Below, one piece after another: positions 14,403 to 16,631 of a stretch of 16,631 nucleotides of DNA. Below the pieces are notes generated by a model, which saw nothing but the letters and a program-made list of their open reading frames with translations, was not told the origin of the DNA and ran no database searches. The translations under genes were made by a program, and so were the position numbers. The stretch lies in contig USDF01000036.1 of the NCBI GenBank assembly GCA_900553405.1, positions 1-16,631 on the forward strand. The letters run 5' to 3'. Each line of letters opens with the position of its first letter. The stretch's first letter is position 1. Origin of the DNA: an uncultured Clostridium sp. (GTDB lineage: Bacteria; Bacillota; Clostridia; TANB77; CAG-508).

Positions 14403-15176
14403 ATGGGAAACAAAGTTGAGATATGTGGAGTAGACACATCAAAAATCCCAGTATTAAGTGCAGAAGAAAAAAGAGAATTATTTGTAAAAATAAAAAATGG
14501 AGATGAAGAAGCAAGAAATACATTTATAAATGGAAACTTAAGATTAGTACTAAGTGTAATAAAAAGATTTTATGGAAGAGGAGAAAATGTAGATGATTTA
14601 TTCCAAATAGGTTGTATAGGTTTAATAAAAGCAATGGATAATTTTGATTTAAACCAAAATGTGCAGTTTAGTACTTATGCTGTACCAATGATAATTGGAG
14701 AAATAAGAAGATATTTAAGAGACAACAATCCTATAAGGGTAAGTAGGTCAGTAAGAGACTTGGCTTATAAAGCATTAAGTATAAAAGAAAAAATGATAAA
14801 AGAAAATCAAAAAGAACCAACAGTAGAAGAAATTGCGAAAGAACTAGGAGTAGATAAAGAGGAAATAGTATTTAGTTTAGACGCAATACAGGAGCCAATG
14901 TCACTTCAAGAACCTATATATGGAGATGGAACAGAAAATCTATATATAATGGATCAAGTAAAAGATAATAAAAACACAGATGAATATTGGGCAGAAAACA
15001 TTACTATATCAGAAGCAATGAAAAAGCTAAATGAAAAAGAAAAAATGATAATAAATAAAAGATTTTACGAAGGACGAACACAAGTAGAAGTAGCAGAAGA
15101 AATAGGAATATCACAAGCACAAGTATCTAGATTAGAAAAAAGTGCAATAGAACATATAAAAAGAATATATAAATAA
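14403..15176 (+). CDS. sigG: RNA polymerase sporulation sigma factor SigG (forespore-specific)
   Basis: A 257-residue sigma factor that directs late forespore transcription. The start 'NKVEICGVDTSKIPVLS' is characteristic of SigG, followed by 'NGNLRLVLSVIKRF', 'DDLFQIGCIGLIKAMDNFD' and 'FSTYAVPMIIGEIRRYLRDN' in region 2, 'PTVEEIAKELGV' in region 3 and the HTH 'EVAEEIGISQAQVSRLEKS' in region 4.2. There is no pro-sequence, as expected. The frame is open upstream to 14370, but AAGGAG (14390-14395) lies 7 nt before the ATG at 14403, which gives the family-typical start. In Bacillus this gene directly follows sigE; here a foreign-looking gene and terminator intervene. A sigma-F-like promoter precedes it and an 18-bp terminator follows. 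Confidence 0.96.
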   Translation: MGNKVEICGVDTSKIPVLSAEEKRELFVKIKNGDEEARNTFINGNLRLVLSVIKRFYGRGENVDDLFQIGCIGLIKAMDNFDLNQNVQFSTYAVPMIIGEIRRYLRDNNPIRVSRSVRDLAYKALSIKEKMIKENQKEPTVEEIAKELGVDKEEIVFSLDAIQEPMSLQEPIYGDGTENLYIMDQVKDNKNTDEYWAENITISEAMKKLNEKEKMIINKRFYEGRTQVEVAEEIGISQAQVSRLEKSAIEHIKRIYK

Positions 15177-15183
15177 GATCTAT

Positions 15184-15230
15184 AATTAGAAGTTAAAATT
15201 AAAAATCAATAATTTTAACTTCTAATTTTT
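15184..15230 (+). terminator. Terminator after sigG with an 18-bp perfect stem
   Basis: Positions 15184-15201 and 15210-15227 are perfect reverse complements (18 bp, almost all A-T) around an 8-nt loop, followed by three further T residues. It lies 7 nt after the sigG stop. Confidence 0.8.
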
Positions 15231-15303
15231 GTTATGAATATATACACATAAAAGATAAAACTATACATATATTATAAGTAAGAAAATATATGGAGGTGAA
15301 AAT

Positions 15304-15544
15304 ATGTCCATGGGACAAAAGGGATTAGACTTTAAACATAAAGAAGTTATTAATATAAATGATGGAAGAAGACTTCGGTTATGTTCAGGATGTATGTGCA
15401 GACTTAGAAAGTGGAACAATTACTTCTATAATCGTTCCGGGAAATAACAAACTATTAAATATGTTTTCAAGTGCAAATGATATTGTTATTCCGTGGCAAC
15501 ATATAAAATGCATAGGTGACGATGTTATATTAGTAGAAATATAA
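15304..15544 (+). CDS. ylmC: YlmC/YmxH-family PRC-barrel protein, interrupted by a +1 frameshift
   Basis: A small YlmC/YmxH-like protein, a PRC-barrel family often found next to sigG in Firmicutes; its role is unclear. GGAGGTG (15292-15298) lies 5 nt before the ATG at 15304, and this frame encodes 24 residues ending 'EVININDGRRL'. The family sequence then continues one base further on, in the +1 frame from 15377: 'GYVQDVCADLESG', 'IIVPGN' and 'DDVILVEI', to the stop at 15542-15544. Skipping one base around CTT CGG T (15373-15379) gives 79 residues, the normal length. Unshifted, the first frame stops at 15445-15447 after 47 codons. An ATG at 15359 opens the second frame but would lose the first strand and has a poor ribosome binding site. 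Causes could be programmed slippage, a real mutation or a sequencing/assembly error. Confidence 0.8.
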
Positions 15545-15635
15545 ATTACATATCAATTGGACAATTGCAGAAACAACATCAAAAAAATAAACTTATATGA
15601 AAATATAATTGGCACAAATTACCACTAAAAAACTA

Positions 15636-15664
15636 TTGATTTAAAACAATATTTATGTTAATAT
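15636..15664 (+). promoter_or_regulatory. Weak upstream rRNA promoter candidate P1
   Basis: TTGATT (15636-15641, 4 of 6) is followed after 17 nt by TAATAT (15659-15664, 4 of 6). The decamer GTAACGAACA starts 7 nt later, near the expected start point. On sequence match alone this is marginal. Confidence 0.3.
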
Positions 15665-15737
15665 AGATATTGTAACGAACAATAAAAGTACTTAAAACAA
15701 AAAAATAAAAAAAACGACAAATTTTTTCAAAAATGTG

Positions 15738-15769
15738 TTGACTTTAATATTAAGATGTGTTATTATAAT
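15738..15769 (+). promoter_or_regulatory. rRNA promoter P2
   Basis: TTGACT (15738-15743, 5 of 6) is followed after 17 nt by TATTAT (15761-15766), overlapping a perfect TATAAT at 15764-15769 with 20-nt spacing. A-tract/T-tract sequence lies directly upstream of the -35, as in UP elements. Confidence 0.6.
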
Positions 15770-15911
15770 TAAGTACTAAATAACTTAAGAAAAACATATA
15801 TATTTAAAGTATATTAAATTAGTAACGAACAGGAAAAAATTGAACAAAATAAGATTACTAGTTTATTATTTTGCACTTTTTTAAAAAAATAGAAAAACTT
15901 TAAAAAAAGTA

Positions 15912-15940
15912 TTGACATATGTTTTAAAAAGTAGTACAAT
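15912..15940 (+). promoter_or_regulatory. Main rRNA promoter P3
   Basis: A perfect TTGACA (15912-15917) is followed after 17 nt by TACAAT (15935-15940, 5 of 6). The 40 bp upstream are alternating T and A tracts, a likely UP element. The start would be near 15947, giving a leader of about 310 nt before 16S. Confidence 0.85.
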
Positions 15941-16257
15941 ACAAAACGTTACACGACAAATCGTCAGTAACATGAATTGAAAAAAAACGAGTTATGCAAG
16001 AAAAACGAAGAAAAAATTTTTAAGACTATACGTTTGTATGTCGAGAGAATTTTTACTGAAGTTTGACGAAACAGAACGAAGTTTATTATTTCAATTAGAA
16101 GTACATTGAAAAGTAAACAATAAACAAACCTTTGAAGAAACCAAGCGGTAGTAAATAGTACTACCAAAAAAACAAACAAAACCAAAATTTATTTAGAGCT
16201 TAAAACTCAAAAAAGATTTGTATGTAGGTTTAATAAAACCGAAAATATAAATACCAT

Positions 16258-16631
16258 TAATTTGAGAGTTTGATCCTGGCTCAGGATAAACGCTGGCGGC
16301 GCACATAAGACATGCAAGTCGAACGGAAGTCGTTGTAATGATTTTGAAATGGACAGAGAACTTGTTCGAAGAAAGTTGAGATTGACTTACAACAATGGCT
16401 TTAGTGGCGGACTGGTGAGTAACGCGTGAGCAACCTGCCTATTAGAGGGGAATAACAGTGAGAAATCATTGCTAATACCGCATATGCCATAGGTACCACA
16501 TGGTACTAGTGGGAAAGGAGTAATCCGCTAATAGATGGGCTCGCGTCTGATTAGATAGTTGGTGGGGTAACGGCCTACCAAGTCGACGATCAGTAGCCGG
16601 ACTGAGAGGTTGAACGGCCACATTGGGACTG
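16258..16631 (+). rRNA. rrs: 16S ribosomal RNA, 5' part (continues beyond the window)
   Basis: The universal 5' segment GAGTTTGATCCTGGCTCAG starts at 16266, placing the mature end near 16258 by alignment with Escherichia coli numbering. Other conserved blocks follow: ACGCTGGCGGCG, ACATGCAAGTCGAACGG, GGTGAGTAACGCGTGAG, GCTAATACCGCAT, TTGGTGGGGTAACGGCC and a truncated CACATTGGGACTG at the window edge. About 325 E. coli-equivalent positions are covered. The first variable region (about 16327-16402) is much longer than in E. coli. The conserved blocks and variants fit Clostridia, but no genus can be named. Confidence 0.97.

Larger units (their letters stand above)
15545..16257 (+). other. Non-coding rRNA control region and 16S leader
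   Basis: No credible gene is seen in these 713 nt. Three tandem promoter-like elements lie at 15636, 15738 and 15912. The decamer GTAACGAACA occurs at 15672-15681 and 15822-15831, 150 bp apart. A-tract/T-tract runs before the second and third promoters look like UP elements. The leader from about 15947 holds hairpins at 15948-15971, 16147-16165 (GGTAGTA with TACTACC) and 16227-16240. GCTTAAAACTCAA (16198-16210) loosely recalls the boxA antitermination motif. CAATTG is repeated at 15554 and 15562. No terminator is visible after ylmC, so its transcript may enter this region. Confidence 0.7.

Noticed and set aside
15248..15273. Sigma-E-like promoter before ylmC (ATA and CATATATT)
   Set aside because: The -10 resembles CATACANT, but the -35 is only ATA and such matches are frequent in this A+T-rich background.
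15964..16185. Minus-strand 73-codon frame in the rRNA leader
   Set aside because: Phe/Val/Leu-rich translation typical of A+T-rich non-coding DNA; it lies within the rRNA leader.
16198..16210. boxA-like antitermination motif in the 16S leader
   Set aside because: GCTTAAAACTCAA fits the boxA pattern only loosely, so it is mentioned but not listed as a feature of its own.
1..16631. CRISPR arrays, tRNA genes, or transposase genes
   Set aside because: No regularly spaced direct repeats with unique spacers, no tRNA cloverleaf and no transposase-like protein were seen; the left-edge repeat has only two copies.

Overview
The window looks like chromosomal DNA of a low-GC, endospore-forming Clostridia-type Firmicute. 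Evidence: very A+T-rich sequence with strong AGGAGG-type ribosome binding sites; AGA as the usual Arg codon; GTG and TTG starts; a division cluster (murA, divIB, two DUF881 genes, sbp, ftsA, ftsZ) running into the sporulation genes spoIIGA, sigE and sigG; and a Clostridia-like 16S rRNA 5' end. The exact lineage cannot be named from this window; an uncultured gut-type clostridium is a guess. All recognised genes lie on the + strand.

Layout. 1-142: tandem repeat and promoter. 143-4651: accessory and housekeeping genes (RsiV/PdaC-like membrane protein, DNA topoisomerase III, patatin-like lipase, YqeK Ap4A hydrolase), closed by a strong terminator. 4778-9080: tightly packed murA, divIB, ylxW-like, ylxX-like, sbp. 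9081-9322: control region with a three-unit phased A-tract repeat and promoter. 9323-11792: ftsA and ftsZ, closed by an 18-bp terminator stem. 11875-13610: spoIIGA overlapping sigE, preceded by a candidate Spo0A-type long-spacer promoter. 13608-14318: a self-contained transcription unit for an unrecognised protein with two HTH-like repeats, placed between sigE and sigG with its own promoter, palindromic operator candidate and terminator. 14343-15230: sigG with a sigma-F-like promoter and a terminator. 15304-15544: ylmC/ymxH-family gene with a +1 frameshift. 15545-16257: control region and leader with up to three tandem rRNA promoters. 16258 to the end: 5' part of 16S rRNA.

How the genes work together. 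MurA makes the first committed peptidoglycan precursor. DivIB, FtsA and FtsZ build the division ring, and the DUF881 and Sbp proteins are conserved companions of that cluster. At sporulation the same ring is moved toward a pole. SpoIIGA (membrane protease) then activates pro-SigE in the mother cell, and SigG acts later in the forespore. Keeping division and compartment-specific sigma genes side by side is the classical Firmicute arrangement.

The most unusual items are the duplicated-HTH gene wedged between sigE and sigG with its palindrome at the transcription start, and the out-of-frame ylmC, where the shift occurs at a CUU-CGG-U heptamer outside any homopolymer.
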